In this document: piece after piece, positions 23,533 through 35,202 of the stretch
How the letters are laid out: each line of letters starts with the position of its first letter
Position numbering within the stretch: the first letter of the stretch is position 1
Assembly: GCA_907163345.1 (NCBI GenBank)
Contig: CAJQUN010000439.1
Coordinates: 372,001-436,000, forward strand
Source: Haberlea rhodopensis
Taxonomy: Eukaryota; Streptophyta; Magnoliopsida; Lamiales; Gesneriaceae
DNA: 64,000 bases
Direction: 5' to 3'
Notes under the pieces: model-generated
Told to the model about the DNA's origin: nothing
The model's database searches: none
The model's input: the letters and a program-made list of their open reading frames with translations, nothing else
Position numbers and translations under genes: made by a program

Positions 23533-23866
23533 ATAGGACAATTTGATTGACGGTACTAAACATTTTACAAATAAATCTGGTCACTAATCTTCTTTCCATA
23601 TAAATCCACATTCGTACAATCTTTATTCAAATAGGTCTAGTTTTGAAAACATAATTTCAAGTACATTTTTGTTCAAAAAATATAGGTTTTGAAATATTTT
23701 TAAACCTGCACATGTCTGGAACGGAAGAACCATAGTAATTTCGTTTTTTATTTAAATTTTTGCGTTGTTGCTGGAACTGCTTGAACGGACGTAGCTATGG
23801 TTTTTCGATATTGATTTATATTTCGTTTTATTTCAAGATTCATCGAAGAAAGAAACATACAATCAG

Positions 23867-23903
<37 letters not shown>

Positions 23904-24690
23904 TTTGATTGATTTATTTTAATTATTTTTTAAAAAACCTTATAAAATCTATATTTTTTTAAAAAACAGTAAGAGTCGAAATGTAACTGTAACCATAACC
24001 GTTATTCATGAACTCATCTAACAGTTAAGAGTTTGAACTTTTTAAACTACTGAATCATTTAACATGCGATTCTGAATCGTGATCATGGGTTGGTTGTCCA
24101 CTTATTGAAAAATGAGAAGGTTGAAAGATAGGTATAGGATGTCAAATCTTGGTCACATTGATGCTAATGTTATGAATATGATGGTGACATGTTTCTTCAT
24201 TCTGTAGGCGACTGCATCCCTTTCTTTCGTGTTCTTTCAAAATTTACAGGGAGTGGAGTGATCAAAATTTCAAAATATTGGCAAGAAGAAATTTTAAAAT
24301 TAAATTAATCTTAATTACTTTCAAATTAAGTTAGTTAAGTTTATAATAAAAAAAATCAAACGTACCAAAAATCAAAATATTGAAAAAGCATTTGATTTGT
24401 ATTTTGGAAAAAAAGAAACCCATCGAATATTACATAATAAATTGAACCGACTGTGCAATTTGATTTCAGTGAATAGATTTCTATGCAAAATTAAAAATGT
24501 AAGCAAATCCAATTTCCTAGCTTGTGTAGTGGCTGTTGCCTTTTCCTTTTTCTCTTTGTTGTGTGATTGGTCAACGTGAATAGGACAAGTATGACGACCT
24601 ATCGGTAAATGAGACACTATTATGATCATAATATCTTCATACTACAAATATAAATCCAAATTTGATTTTGATATGTGATATTCACGTCCC
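23533..24690. other. AT-rich intergenic DNA, no gene seen
   Basis: There is a (TA)n tract at about 23,872-23,900. I see no coding similarity and no element boundaries. Confidence 0.5.
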
Positions 24691-24968
24691 TGTTAGAGAA
24701 TAAATAATAAATTGTTCAATTTCTTTACATGTTCGGGCTTTTAGATGAGACGACAATTCTTTATGGCATCAGAGCATCTGACTAACGGTAAGGTCCTGAG
24801 TTCAAAACTCACAAACAACAATTCCACCCACATTGAATGTTCACTTGATGGGCCTCCCAAAAAAGAGGAACAAATGGCTCACAAGTAAGGGGGAATGTTA
24901 GAGAATAAATAATAAATTGCTCAATATCTCTACAAGCTTGGGCTTTTAGATGAGACATCAAGTCTTTA
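24691..24968 (+). mobile_element. TRIM (miniature LTR retrotransposon), 278 bp, with target duplication
   Basis: Two 73-bp direct repeats (24691-24763 and 24896-24968), both starting TGTTAGAGAATAAAT and ending TCTTTA, flank a 132-bp interior. The primer site TGGCATCAGAGC follows the first repeat at 24764, and the purine tract AAGGGGGAA precedes the second. The 5-bp duplication GTCCC lies at 24686-24690 and 24969-24973. The repeats differ at about 9 of 73 positions, so the insertion is fairly old. The interior has no coding capacity; part of it (GGTCCTGAGTTCAAAACTC) resembles a tRNA-type B box. At 278 bp it is near the lower size limit known for such elements. Confidence 0.93.
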
Positions 24969-24973
24969 GTCCC

Positions 24974-25950
24974 GACCTATTCATTGATTGAACACAACTG
25001 TAGTTGATCATGAATGTGATCAAATCAGTGCTCGAATTTTTCGTGTCTCATAAATTAGTATAACTATTTAATTTAATGATATGGAATAATCAATTGCTTA
25101 AAAAACATGTTTTAAACAATAAATAAATCGCACGCAATGAAACTGATTCTCATCTCACATCTCTCGTGGAACAACTTGTAAGGAGTACATTCACCCGTTC
25201 AAGTACATTCACCAGGATTTTTAGGAAGAGTGGGCAAAAAAAATTTGAAATAAAAATTTTAGGCCAAATATAATTTAAGGGGTAAAATATAATTTAAGGG
25301 GAGCAAAATATGATTTTTAAGTGGAAAACTAAATACTTTTTTTTTCAATTTTTTTTTTAAGTTAAGAACAAAGTTTTTTTTGGGACGGGGGAGGGGGGCA
25401 TATGCCCCCCTTGCCCCTTCTTGAATCCGCCCATGCATTCACCACTGGTGGTGGTAGTGGTGGTGGGAGATGGATGGTATCGAGTCATACTGGGTAATGA
25501 CATTGGATTTGAGGTGACGTAAATATCTTCAAGAGCACCGTCCTTAAGAGCAATAACAACACAAATGGTTTTGGGAGCTTTAGGGTTACTATTAAAGTAG
25601 TTGTGTAGGAGAGTGAGTTTACTTCGAACGTTTTCAACTTGACCTGGAAACTATATTGATATATGTTAAAAGCAATAAAGTTGTACAAGAGAGGACGAAG
25701 TGTGGTAGCTTAGTTGAAAAAACACTCATTATTTAGACGATTGGTCTTAAGTTTAAGTCATATTTATAACATAATTTTCTTATCTCCTTTGTACTAAAAA
25801 AAAAAAAAAGTTATGCAAGAGAGTGACTTTACATAAAGTTGATATATGTCAACTTGAAAAGAATTTCGATGGAGTGTGAATAAAGAAGAATGTTGCCAAA
25901 TTCATGACCACGTGTTTATCAGGTGAAAGCCCAAAGCAAGGAGAGAGTTT
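24974..25950. other. Gene-free stretch with an A-rich dispersed repeat
   Basis: About 25,215-25,435 holds repeated words such as AAAATATAATTTAAGGGG and ends GGGGGCATATGCCCCCC followed by a CCGCCC box. A related block occurs at about 28,396-28,600. This looks like the degenerate end of a dispersed plant repeat of unknown class. The rest shows nothing. Confidence 0.45.
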
Positions 25951-26431
25951 CGGTCTAAATATCAAAATATTATAAAAACTGAAAAAAAATTCTAAAATAA
26001 TGTGATCCAATTTTTTTTTTTACCAAATTACCGAAACTCGCCTTGAGAAACGAGTTCAAGCCTTTTTTCTAATTTAAAAAAATTTATTAGCCTGAACTCG
26101 TTTCTTGGGAAAACGAATGCATGGCATTATTAAAAAAAAAAATTTAAGTTCAAGCCTTTTTTTAATAAGATATATATATATATATCTAGTCATATTTTGC
26201 ACGCTTGCATGCATATACAATATTTTCTTTTTGTAAATGGATGTGGTAATTGCAAATTCATTTTTAAATTTTGGCTTTTGGGGTGTAATAATTTTTTTCA
26301 AATTGATTTTATTGTTAATACCCTTCCATGTTTTTTTTTTTTTATGTTATTGTGGTTATCTGAATTATCAGGGGTCTTGCGGTCAATCGGTCATTTAACA
26401 CATTGAACATATTTATAATAGTCTAACAGAT

Positions 26432-26478
26432 GACCGATCCTTGATTGGGGACCCGTCCTTGATTGGGGACCCGTCCTT
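26432..26478. repeat. 18-bp tandem repeat, about 2.5 copies
   Basis: The unit CCTTGATTGGGGACCCGT is repeated twice exactly and a third time in part, directly before the hairpin at 26,480. Confidence 0.8.
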
Positions 26479-26479
26479 G

Positions 26480-26548
26480 ATTCGGAATGTGGTGGCCTGC
26501 TCGGTTACATTATTATTATATCACCGAGCAGGACAACCCATTCCGAAT
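26480..26548 (+). ncRNA. Strong short hairpin, possible microRNA-type foldback
   Basis: The 26-nt arms (26480-26505 and 26523-26548) pair with about 4 mismatches around a 17-nt AT loop. The 5' arm contains GGAATGTGGTGG and the 3' arm CAACCCATTCC. These resemble the two arms of the plant miR482/2118 family, whose mature form ends in CCCATTCC and whose passenger strand begins GGAATGGG. The part of the mature strand that should be most conserved (its 5' half) does not match well. It may simply be a repeat hairpin inside the surrounding transposon. Confidence 0.35.
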
Positions 26549-26676
26549 TAGAATTACTACTAATTATTATAATAATTATTATATAGATTTATATTGAATA
26601 ATATATATATATATATATGGATATATTTATACGCACTGCATATATAGATATAATTTATATAATATTACATATATAA

Positions 26677-27738
26677 TGTTGGAAGATTTCTAAGTTTTGG
26701 TATAATAAGGTCTACCGCATCACTCAGCGTCTACTGCCTCAAAACAGTACCACTATCTTTGGAGGAAACTTACTGACCAAGAAAATCTACTGAAAGTAAC
26801 TGAGCAAAAGCGTCTGGTATTGTTGAAGAAGCATACTGTTTTAAAGGTATGTTGGGAGTAGACAAGTTAATCGTCTACTGCTTCAATTAATACTACCGCG
26901 AAGCTAAAAGGAGAATACCTATCGGTATAAGCTTACTGGTCAAGATTAACAAGAAGAAAAGATTATTTACGTCCAGTAAACGAAGTCATTCTTGGAAGAC
27001 AGTAGATAAGGAACAAGACAAAGTTATCTGAAAAATAGTACAAAGAAAGGCACTACAATGTTAGCGCCACCATTTGCGTCAGAATTATTAGCCATTGTTT
27101 ACGGATATGGAAAGAAGACAAAAATGATTTTGGACAATAATCGAAGGAAGATTTCAAGCAATCCTTTCCATATAGAGAATAGTTGTTGTTGACTTTCAAG
27201 CCTATAAATACGACAACTTGGAGCTTGAAGAAACTCTCGCTTACACTTTGAATCAAAAGCTCCAACACTCTGACAATCTAGCATTCAAAAAGCTAACGAG
27301 CAGTTACCCTTCGAAGTGATCTTGAAGATCGAAGTATCAAGTCTACTGCTCAAAGACTTCAAAGCTATACCAAATTTATTATTCGCAAGAGTGTTAGGGT
27401 ATTCATTGTATTCTCATATGTCAGTTCTGAATCTTAGTGAACTGTGTGATCTAGGAATTTATGATATCTTTTGTGATATTAGCCTAAGTGGGTTGTATAC
27501 TTGTGTAATAGTATAAACCAAAGTCTTCTAGTGAAACATTCCTGCAAAGAAAGAAGCAGTTTGTGCTTCGAACTTGCAGAGACAATCACTGTCGTTTTAC
27601 CTTACTATACTTACTTTACTGCCCCTTTACTTTTTCCTATCAATTCATATCTCACAAGTCCAGTAGACATCTTCCACACTATATTTTTAGTTGTCTATTG
27701 TCTCGTAATCAATTGAGATCTGACTGTAGTACTTAACA
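26677..27738 (+). repeat. LTR-like block inside the inverted-repeat element
   Basis: This 1,062-bp stretch begins TGTTGGAAG and ends CTTAACA, as LTRs do. It has a TATA-type box (CCTATAAATAC) near 27,202 followed by leader-like sequence. No 5-bp target duplication, primer site or purine tract is visible, so it is an LTR candidate only. Confidence 0.35.
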
Positions 27739-27941
27739 GTCTGTTGTATTTTGAAGAATCTTGAAATTGAGCCTAGTGTTTATTCAAGAAACGAGTTCCG
27801 ATAATTTGGTAAAAAAATTTGGGTTACGGCATTTCAATTTTTTTATTTATTTATTTTATAGTATTTTGATATTTAGGCCTTAGAGTTTGAGCCTTGTAAT
27901 TCCACAAGTATGGTGAAAGCTTTTGAGATCTAGTGGCTAAT

Positions 27942-28387
27942 TAGAGATGTCAAACGGAGCGGACGGCACGAGGCACGGCACGAGCACGGCACGTCACGGA
28001 GCGGCACGACACGGCACGGCACTATAGCATGGGCCGTGCCGGGCCATAGGGTGCCAGCCCGTGGGCCGGCACGGCACGGTACGAATAGTAAATTTTTTTT
28101 TTTTTTTAAAACTGGTAGCGATCGATCGCCCAGTTGGGCGATCGATCGCCAGTTAGGTGGCGATCGATCGCTACACCAAAAAATAAAAAAAAATAAAAAA
28201 CTTGAAATGGGCCGTGCCGGCACGGCACGGCACGAAGCACGGCACGTAGGGGCCGTGCCTATGGGCCGTGTCGGGCCCGGCCCGGCCCCTTGTGGAAATG
28301 GGCCGGCACGGCACGGCCCATTTTCAAAACGTGCCGGCACGATTAAACGGACCGTGCCGGCACAGCACGGCCCGTTTGACACCTCTA
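27942..28387. mobile_element. hAT-superfamily MITE with GC-rich interior and perfect 8-bp duplication
   Basis: The 446-bp element starts TAGAGATGTCAAACGG and ends with the inverted CCGTTTGACACCTCTA. TGGCTAAT flanks both sides (27934-27941 and 28388-28395). The interior consists of many GGCACGGCACGG and GGGCCGTGCC words pointing both ways, so it can fold extensively. It also has three copies of GGCGATCGATCGCC-type palindromes at about 28,116-28,171. There is no transposase. Its termini differ from those of the MITE in intron 10, so it is a different hAT family. Confidence 0.92.
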
Positions 28388-28395
28388 TGGCTAAT

Positions 28396-28714
<319 letters not shown>

Positions 28715-28814
28715 GCAACTGCCCCAAGACCTAAGGCACATAATCCTCCTACCCCATTTGGCGCACTGAAACTTCGATAGCGAACTGACGCATTGATGCT
28801 TGCGCGCCGCTTTA

Positions 28815-28945
28815 AGACGCATTAAGTTTTACTAAGTCGTGCATTGACTCTCTGATCATGATCTGACGCAATGAGTGCGCGTGCGGGACTTTACGACTAA
28901 GTTTTATTAAGTCGCGTACTAAGTTTTACTTAGTCGCGGACTTAA
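28815..28945. repeat. Degenerate repeats of TAAGTTTTACTAAGTCG
   Basis: Three copies of a word close to CTAAGTTTTACTAAGTCGCG lie near 28,822, 28,898 and 28,919, interspersed with GCGC-containing and CTGACGCA-like words. The stretch is more GC-rich than its surroundings. I do not recognise it. Confidence 0.5.
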
Positions 28946-29259
28946 ATGTTAGACAGTCTTGATTCTTCAAAAATAATATTAGTCATTTTTAATAAATTTA
29001 TATTATTACATAACATGTTTAAACACATAGATAATATTTGGTGTCATTTTTCGGATTCATCATCTTATGACTAAATATTAATAACTCATTTTCATTTTTT
29101 ATCTCTAAAATATATTTTTCGGAGAACAAATAATTAGCTCTATTAAAAGAGAGGTCGAATAAAAGATTTGAATTGCACTGTAAATAAATGAAAATGATGT
29201 AAGTTTATCAAATTTGACGTGTATTATGTATGTTTAACTTTATTTCATCAGTATGTGTA

Positions 29260-29296
<37 letters not shown>

Positions 29297-30755
29297 TTTT
29301 TTTTTTTTTAATGCCCACCAGCACTAATTTTTTTTGAAAATTGACGCGCTCGTGTATTTGCACCTGTCCATGCATCCGCATCATGTGACTTAGCCCAAAA
29401 CAGCTGTACATCTCCATTGAGTTCCCAACTCAAATAATAATTTGAAAATCACCCCAATCTATTAAATATTATTTTTAAATTATTTATTAATTCATTTCAT
29501 TGTTATTTGATTTTTTTTTTAATTTTGTATATTAATCAAGAAAAGTAATATTAGTATTATTTTGATAGTGCGATGGATAAAGAGATGAAATAATTGATTA
29601 ATAATACTTATCAATTTTTTATTAAATAATTTAACAAGTTATAGGAAAATAATTGTGCATGCAAACCTTTTGTAAATTTAGATATTTTGTAAATGAATAG
29701 TTGATTTAAAACATGTTTCTTAATTTGCATATGACGGTTTGCGTAAGAATACAACCAGTCCAGCAATAAAAATGGCTGAAAATTGACAAATATATTCCCC
29801 AGTTTACCACCGTATGTCATCGGTTTGAATTTAGAAGCATCTGTATTGAAGTATTTGATTTGAAGAAAATGATTAAAAATCTAATCATTTGAAATTAATG
29901 GATTTGAAAAGTCATGTCGTTGATTTTCATATCAAATGCCCCCAAAATACAAAGGAAAATGCATACAAGAAGAATGAGAAATTTGAAATTCATTTCAATT
30001 TTTATCCCAACATAAATGATGGATTTGAGTGAGAAATTGAAATACATTCATTTCAAATCCTTCGATCCAACACAACCTTAAGTGAAGATAAAATTTGCTC
30101 TCAACTTCACCCATATAACCCCTAATACAAACAATCAAATAAATTATCATAAAATATGAAATAATATGCCTCTTAAATAATTATTTATTTAATCATAAAA
30201 ATATTAGAAAAATCTATACACAAATTAATTTGTACACAGAATCTGTGATATCTGAATCTTACACTTTTCTCTTCTCAATAAAAAATCTACGCTTTTTCCC
30301 TCCCAATTCAAAAACTAGATTCACTCTTGCATGCAGATGGTTGTGTTTTCGTTGATTGTTGACTTTGGTATATCTTCGATCCTTATTTTAAATTTAAACT
30401 TGATTAAAAGACATTTTAATAAAAAATTTCAAAACTTAAAGTTTTGTAATGAAGAATTTATTGAAACCTATATTTGAAAAAAGATATTGTTAATTAAAAT
30501 ATATTATATAAATTCAAAAGAAAAAGAAAAAAAGAGACTTAAACTTAAGTTTAAATGGTTTATTTATTCTCTTATTCGTAATCATGATATTACAAAAAAG
30601 AAAAAAGAAAAACCACCATCTAAATCCACGGTTCAATCTACGGAGTAGAACCACCGGTTCAAATGACAGGCCGTTATACTTTTGGTCTATGATACACCCT
30701 AAAATTTACATGGTCACGATTCAGATACGTTTCGGATACTGATTTAATACGTATT
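28946..30755. other. AT-rich DNA with simple repeats, no gene seen
   Basis: A (TG)n(TA)n compound microsatellite lies at about 29,253-29,296. The stretch 29,820-30,080 has repeated ATTTGAAAT-type words in both orientations, suggesting a decayed MITE. No coding sequence was recognised. Confidence 0.5.
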
Positions 30756-30933
30756 AGATATACCACATGGCGTCTCTGAATTGAAAATTAATTTTTACTC
30801 TTGGATACATGTCGGGATACAGTCAAGATACGCTTGACATGAACATATCAGATACATCATATGGCGAAAATTAATTTTTAATCTTGGATACATGTCTGGA
30901 TATGACCAAGATACGTTCGAGATCATATTCGAC
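30756..30933. repeat. Tandem duplication of an 85-95 bp unit
   Basis: The two units are 30756-30849 and 30850-30933. Both contain AAAATTAATTTTTA, CTTGGATACATGTC and AAGATACG in the same order, with about 15% differences and a short gap. Confidence 0.7.
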
Positions 30934-31036
30934 ATGGTCAATGATTTCACCAAAAAGTGTGATTACCTTATATATCAATAAGAGGTAAGGCAATACCTCC
31001 ATGTTCTTCAGTGTGAATAGTAACAACGTCAATATT

Positions 31037-32909
31037 TGTAAGACCCCAAATAATAATACAAATAATTACTCACTAACGACATGTAAAATTTTGAATTTTC
31101 AACGTACAACTTCCAACAATATAAAGTTTTCAAATCATATACAAAATCATAAGAGTATTACAAAAATAGTATCCATGTCTCTAGTACTGACATCAAAAGA
31201 ATGTATTAACAGTTTCACGCCATACACATTGGCCAACAACATGAGTAAGAGTTCTATGGTTCTAGTCATGACATCCAATCAAAATGACCTTCTGATTCTC
31301 TTCTAGGCATTACAATCTTATCATTCATATGTACTCCCCAAAAGTTAATCTTGCCACCTGTTTCCTACAGGACAATTCCCACACAGGGTGAGCACACCAA
31401 CAATATTCATAATCAAAATGAATCAAATTACATTCTATAAACAGTAAGATGTAATAATACTTCATGTACACAATGGATTCATACTTAATCCTTGAAATTG
31501 TCCATGTTCTCAACATAATTATGCCACAAGATATAATCTCATATAATGATACACATAATAATCTCATATCAATACACATATTGATATACTCATCGCTATT
31601 CCAATAGCGGTCCAATAATACTCATCGCTAATCACACAGCGGTACAACAATACTCATCGCCAATACATGGTGGTCCAATAACTCATCGTCAATAACATGA
31701 CAGTCCATAATTATCATCGCTAATAACATAGCGGTTCAATATCTCATCGTCAATAATATGACGGTGCGTAATTCTCATCGCTAATAATATAGTGGTTCCA
31801 TGCACATAATACTAATAACATAGCGGTTCACCAATACACAATGCTAATAACATAGCAACACAAGAATAATTATTGCTTACTCCATAAGCTTCACATTCTA
31901 ACCCAAATTAGTTAAGCATAAGCAGCACACACAAATTGGCTCGTACTTCACTCCGTACCTCTCGGTCCAATATTAGTATTAAGCTATCCTCCTCTCTGTC
32001 CAGAGGTCTGAGCAGGCTCTAAATGAATTCAACAAGACAAAAGAAATTCATTATCAAAGCCTTTAAATCATTAAACTTCACTTCTTAGCAAAATCCTTAT
32101 GCTCACTATCACAATCTATCTCAAATCCAAATAATAAACATAAATGGACCAATAAAATTGACCCACAAAATTGATGAAAAAAGATTTTTTTTTTTTACGG
32201 AGATGATCTCTATTTTATAGAGATCGATCTCTGACTATTGAAAAATTTGGTAACTTGCTACTGGACAGAGATTGATCGCTGCCCTTACAGAGATCGATCT
32301 CTGTTTGATAATTTTGTCAGAAACCTGCGATTTCATCATCAATTCCACACCAAACTTACCCAACTCAAATATCAACCTCCAAATAACCAAAACATGTGAT
32401 AAAACACAATATAACTCCCATGTAGCATCATAATCCACAACACTAACCAAACCCACAAAGTTCAACATTTTCTCAAACTCAACAACAAGGATTAACTTTA
32501 AAACATCAACTCCAAAGTTCAACCAAACACTACTAGAACATAATCATAAGCTTACCCAATGTTTCTTCAACAAATATCCAAGAATGAGAGCAAGGTGAGC
32601 ACCAAGAATTGAGGTTAGTTCTTAGGGCATAAAAGTGAGGAGAAGAAGAATGATTTTGTGTTGGTGGTTCTTGATGCACCCAATAAAACAAGGCTTAAGT
32701 TTAGCAAATTGCACACAAGTCCCTCACATTTTTTACTTGCACAAAGATCCTCATATCATCTCTAAATGCAAAAATCATCCCCAAATCAATTACACCAAAA
32801 TTTTCACCCATAATCAAATTATTCTAAATCCGGGCCTCAAATTCACTTTACCACAATTAATTCAATTATTGACATAACATAACATAACATAAAAGAATCG
32901 ATCATCACA
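31037..32909 (-). repeat. LTR of a minus-strand Ty3/Gypsy element (its 3' LTR)
   Basis: It runs from TGTAAGACCCC to GATCATCACA, 1,873 bp, and is followed on the right by the complement of a purine tract (CTCCCC) and then by pol in reverse. It contains CCCACACAGGGTGAGCACACC, shared almost exactly with the LTR at 52,147-54,197, and AGAGATCGATCTCT palindromes at about 32,200-32,310. The left target duplication cannot be checked because the partner LTR is missing. Confidence 0.75.
31585..31860. repeat. Tandem array of about nine 30-35 bp units inside the Gypsy LTR
   Basis: Units follow the form CTCATCGCTAATAACATAGCGGTTCAATA, alternating with a variant in which CGCT/AGCGG becomes CGTC/GACGG. Each unit therefore keeps a short self-complementary pair (CGCT with AGCG, or CGTC with GACG), as if the pairing were maintained. 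Confidence 0.75.
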
Positions 32910-32988
32910 GTACTCCCCAAAAAATAAAGATTTCACCCTCGAAATCAAAAATACTTACCAGAAAAGCAGTAAATAAATATTCTTACTG

Positions 32989-35202
32989 TCAAATAAAGCG
33001 AGGTAGTTCTGAATTATGTGCTGCTCTGTTCCACGTTGCCTCTTCGACACCCCGCCGATCCCACTGAACCTTCACTATATGAATGACTTTATTGCAAAGC
33101 TTACGATCAGCTCGATCTAAAATCCGAACGACGTTCCACATACAAAATATCCGAATCCAATTGTACCTCGGATGGTTGTAATACATGCAACGGATCTGGT
33201 TCGTACTTACGTAACATCAATACATGCATCATTTATCTCTGACAAAGAAGGCGGTAGTGCCAATCTATATGCCAGACTATCAATACGCTGCAAAATCTCA
33301 TATGGACCCACATATCTTGGTGACAATTTCCCTCCCATACCGAAATGTACAACACCCCTGAACGGAGATATTTTCAAAAATACTCTGTCACCCACTGGAA
33401 ATTCTAACGGTCGTCGCCGTTTATTCTCATAAGCCGTCTGTCTATCCTGAGCTGCTTTCATCCTTTGCCGTATAACTTTTACCTTTTCTTCCATTTCTCG
33501 AACCATATCAGGTCCACCCACATAAGCTCTGTCCACATCATCCCAATACAAAGGAGATCTGCATCGACGCACATACAAAGCTTCAAACGGAGCCATCTGA
33601 ATGCTCGCCTGATAACTATTATTAGAAGGAAATTCAACCAACGGTAAGGAGTCTTGCCACGTAATATTAAACGCCAATACACAAGTACACAACAAATCTT
33701 CTAATGTCTGTATAGTACACTCAGTCTGCCCATCTGTCTGTGGGTGATACACCATACTTAATCTCACTTCAGTACCCAAAAATGTATGTAACCTTCCCAG
33801 AAATGTGATGTAAATCTAGGATCTCGATCTGATATAGACACTGGAATACCATGAAGTCTCATGACATCACGACCATATAACTGAGCCATCTTCACAAATG
33901 AAAAGTTCATATTGTAAGGTATAAAGTGGGCTACTTTTGTAAATCTATCGACAATAACCCAAATGGCATCATGCCCTGAAGAAGTCCTCGGCAAATGAGT
34001 CACAAATTCAATCGATATGTGCTCCCATTTCCAAGTTGGCACCTCTAAACTCTATAATTTGCCACCCGGTCTCTGTCTCTCTGCTTTCACTTGTTGACAT
34101 ATCAGACATTTACTTACAAAGTCAGTCACATTTTGTTTCATTCGTTTCCACCAAATTTGGGAACATAAATCCTTATACATCTTCTTGCCTCATGGATGCA
34201 TGCTAAACTTATTGCAATGAGCTCTTTGTAAAAGTTCTTGGCGTAGTCCAGGTACATTAGGAACTACCCAACGATCATGAAGCAGCAAAACATCGTCTTC
34301 GGCTATTTTGAATTTAGATGACTGACCCTGAGAAATCTAATGCACCCATCTCTGAAGCTCCTCATCCAACCTTTGTGCCTCTCTGATATTCCCGAATATA
34401 ATTGGTTCCGCCAACAATGTTGATACTTGAACGGGTGACATATTCAAGTCAAAATCATGTCCCATTTGGCAACAAAAACTCAATAATGCCGATAAATGGC
34501 TCAAATCATCAGGAGTGTGCCACACCTTAGGACTCAAGGCATCAACTGTCAAATTTGCCCGACCAGGATGATATTCAATCTCACAGTCATAATCTTTTAA
34601 TAGGTCCATCCATCTCCTCTGTTCATATTCAACTCAGCTTGAGTGAACAAGAATTTCAGACTCTCGTGGTTCGTGAATATAGCAAAGGTGGCACCATACA
34701 AATAATGTCTCCAAATTTTCAACGCAAAAATAATAGCTGCTAGCTCCAAATCGTGCACAAGATACATTGTCTCGTGAGCTTTTAACTGCCTCGAAGCATA
34801 CGCTACCACGTGCTTATCTTGCATCAAAACACATCCTAGTCCCTGCAAGGATGCATTAGTATACACAACGAACCTTTCATTATCTGTCGGTATGATTAAC
34901 ACTGGAGCTGTAGTTAAACGATGATTCAGTTCTCAAAAACTATCGTCACAAGCTTCAGACCATTGAAACTTAACTCCTTTCTGGGTCAGCTTAGTTAATG
35001 GCTTAGCGATCTTGGAGAAACTTTCGATAAATCGTCTATAATATTCGGCTAAACCCAAGAAACTGCGAATCTCTGTTACTGAAGTCGGAGGGCACAATCG
35101 GTTGGGAATTTTGAAATAGTTTCTAAATGAAAGTTGCAGATCACGACGAGATAAACACAACAGTAAAATTTCAGCACAGCGTGGCGGCCAGAGCTCGGCC
35201 AC
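32989..35202 (-). pseudogene. Ty3/Gypsy pol fragment: RT end, RNase H, integrase, C-terminal part
   Basis: Read from right to left. The end of reverse transcriptase has TSVTEIRSFLGLAEYYRRF near 35,040-35,100. RNase H (34,600-34,900) has VVYTNASLQGLGCVLM, where the usual catalytic TDAS has become TNAS, then DYDCEIEYHPGRANLTVDALS. The integrase core has DAIWVIVDRFTK and DRDPRFTSHFW (33,800-34,040), then HPQTDGQTE and SPRYVGPYEI (33,207-33,779). A chromodomain-like tail with RRGVEEATW ends at 32,989. Several frameshifts and stops separate these parts. Gag, protease and most of reverse transcriptase are missing to the right, where recognisable sequence stops near 35,110. Confidence 0.9.

Larger units (their letters stand above)
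25951..27881. mobile_element. Terminal-inverted-repeat element (MULE-like architecture), about 1.9 kb
   Basis: The left arm starts CGGTCTAAATATCAAAATA. The right arm, on the other strand, starts AAGGCCTAAATATCAAAATA. Similarity continues through an AT-rich stretch to ACCAAATTA(C/T)CG(A/G)AACTCG, about 100 bp per side. The direct repeat AGAGTTT lies immediately outside both ends (25944-25950 and 27882-27888). Near the left arm GAAACGAGTTC and GAACTCGTTTC form inverted pairs at about 26,058-26,105. No transposase is present. Its plan resembles the element at 48,887-50,951, but the duplication is only 7 bp, so the superfamily is inferred. Confidence 0.6.

Noticed and set aside
26677..27738. A bona fide solo LTR
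   Set aside because: TG...CA-type ends and a TATA box are present, but flanking 5-mers do not match and there is no primer site, so I kept it only as an LTR-like block.
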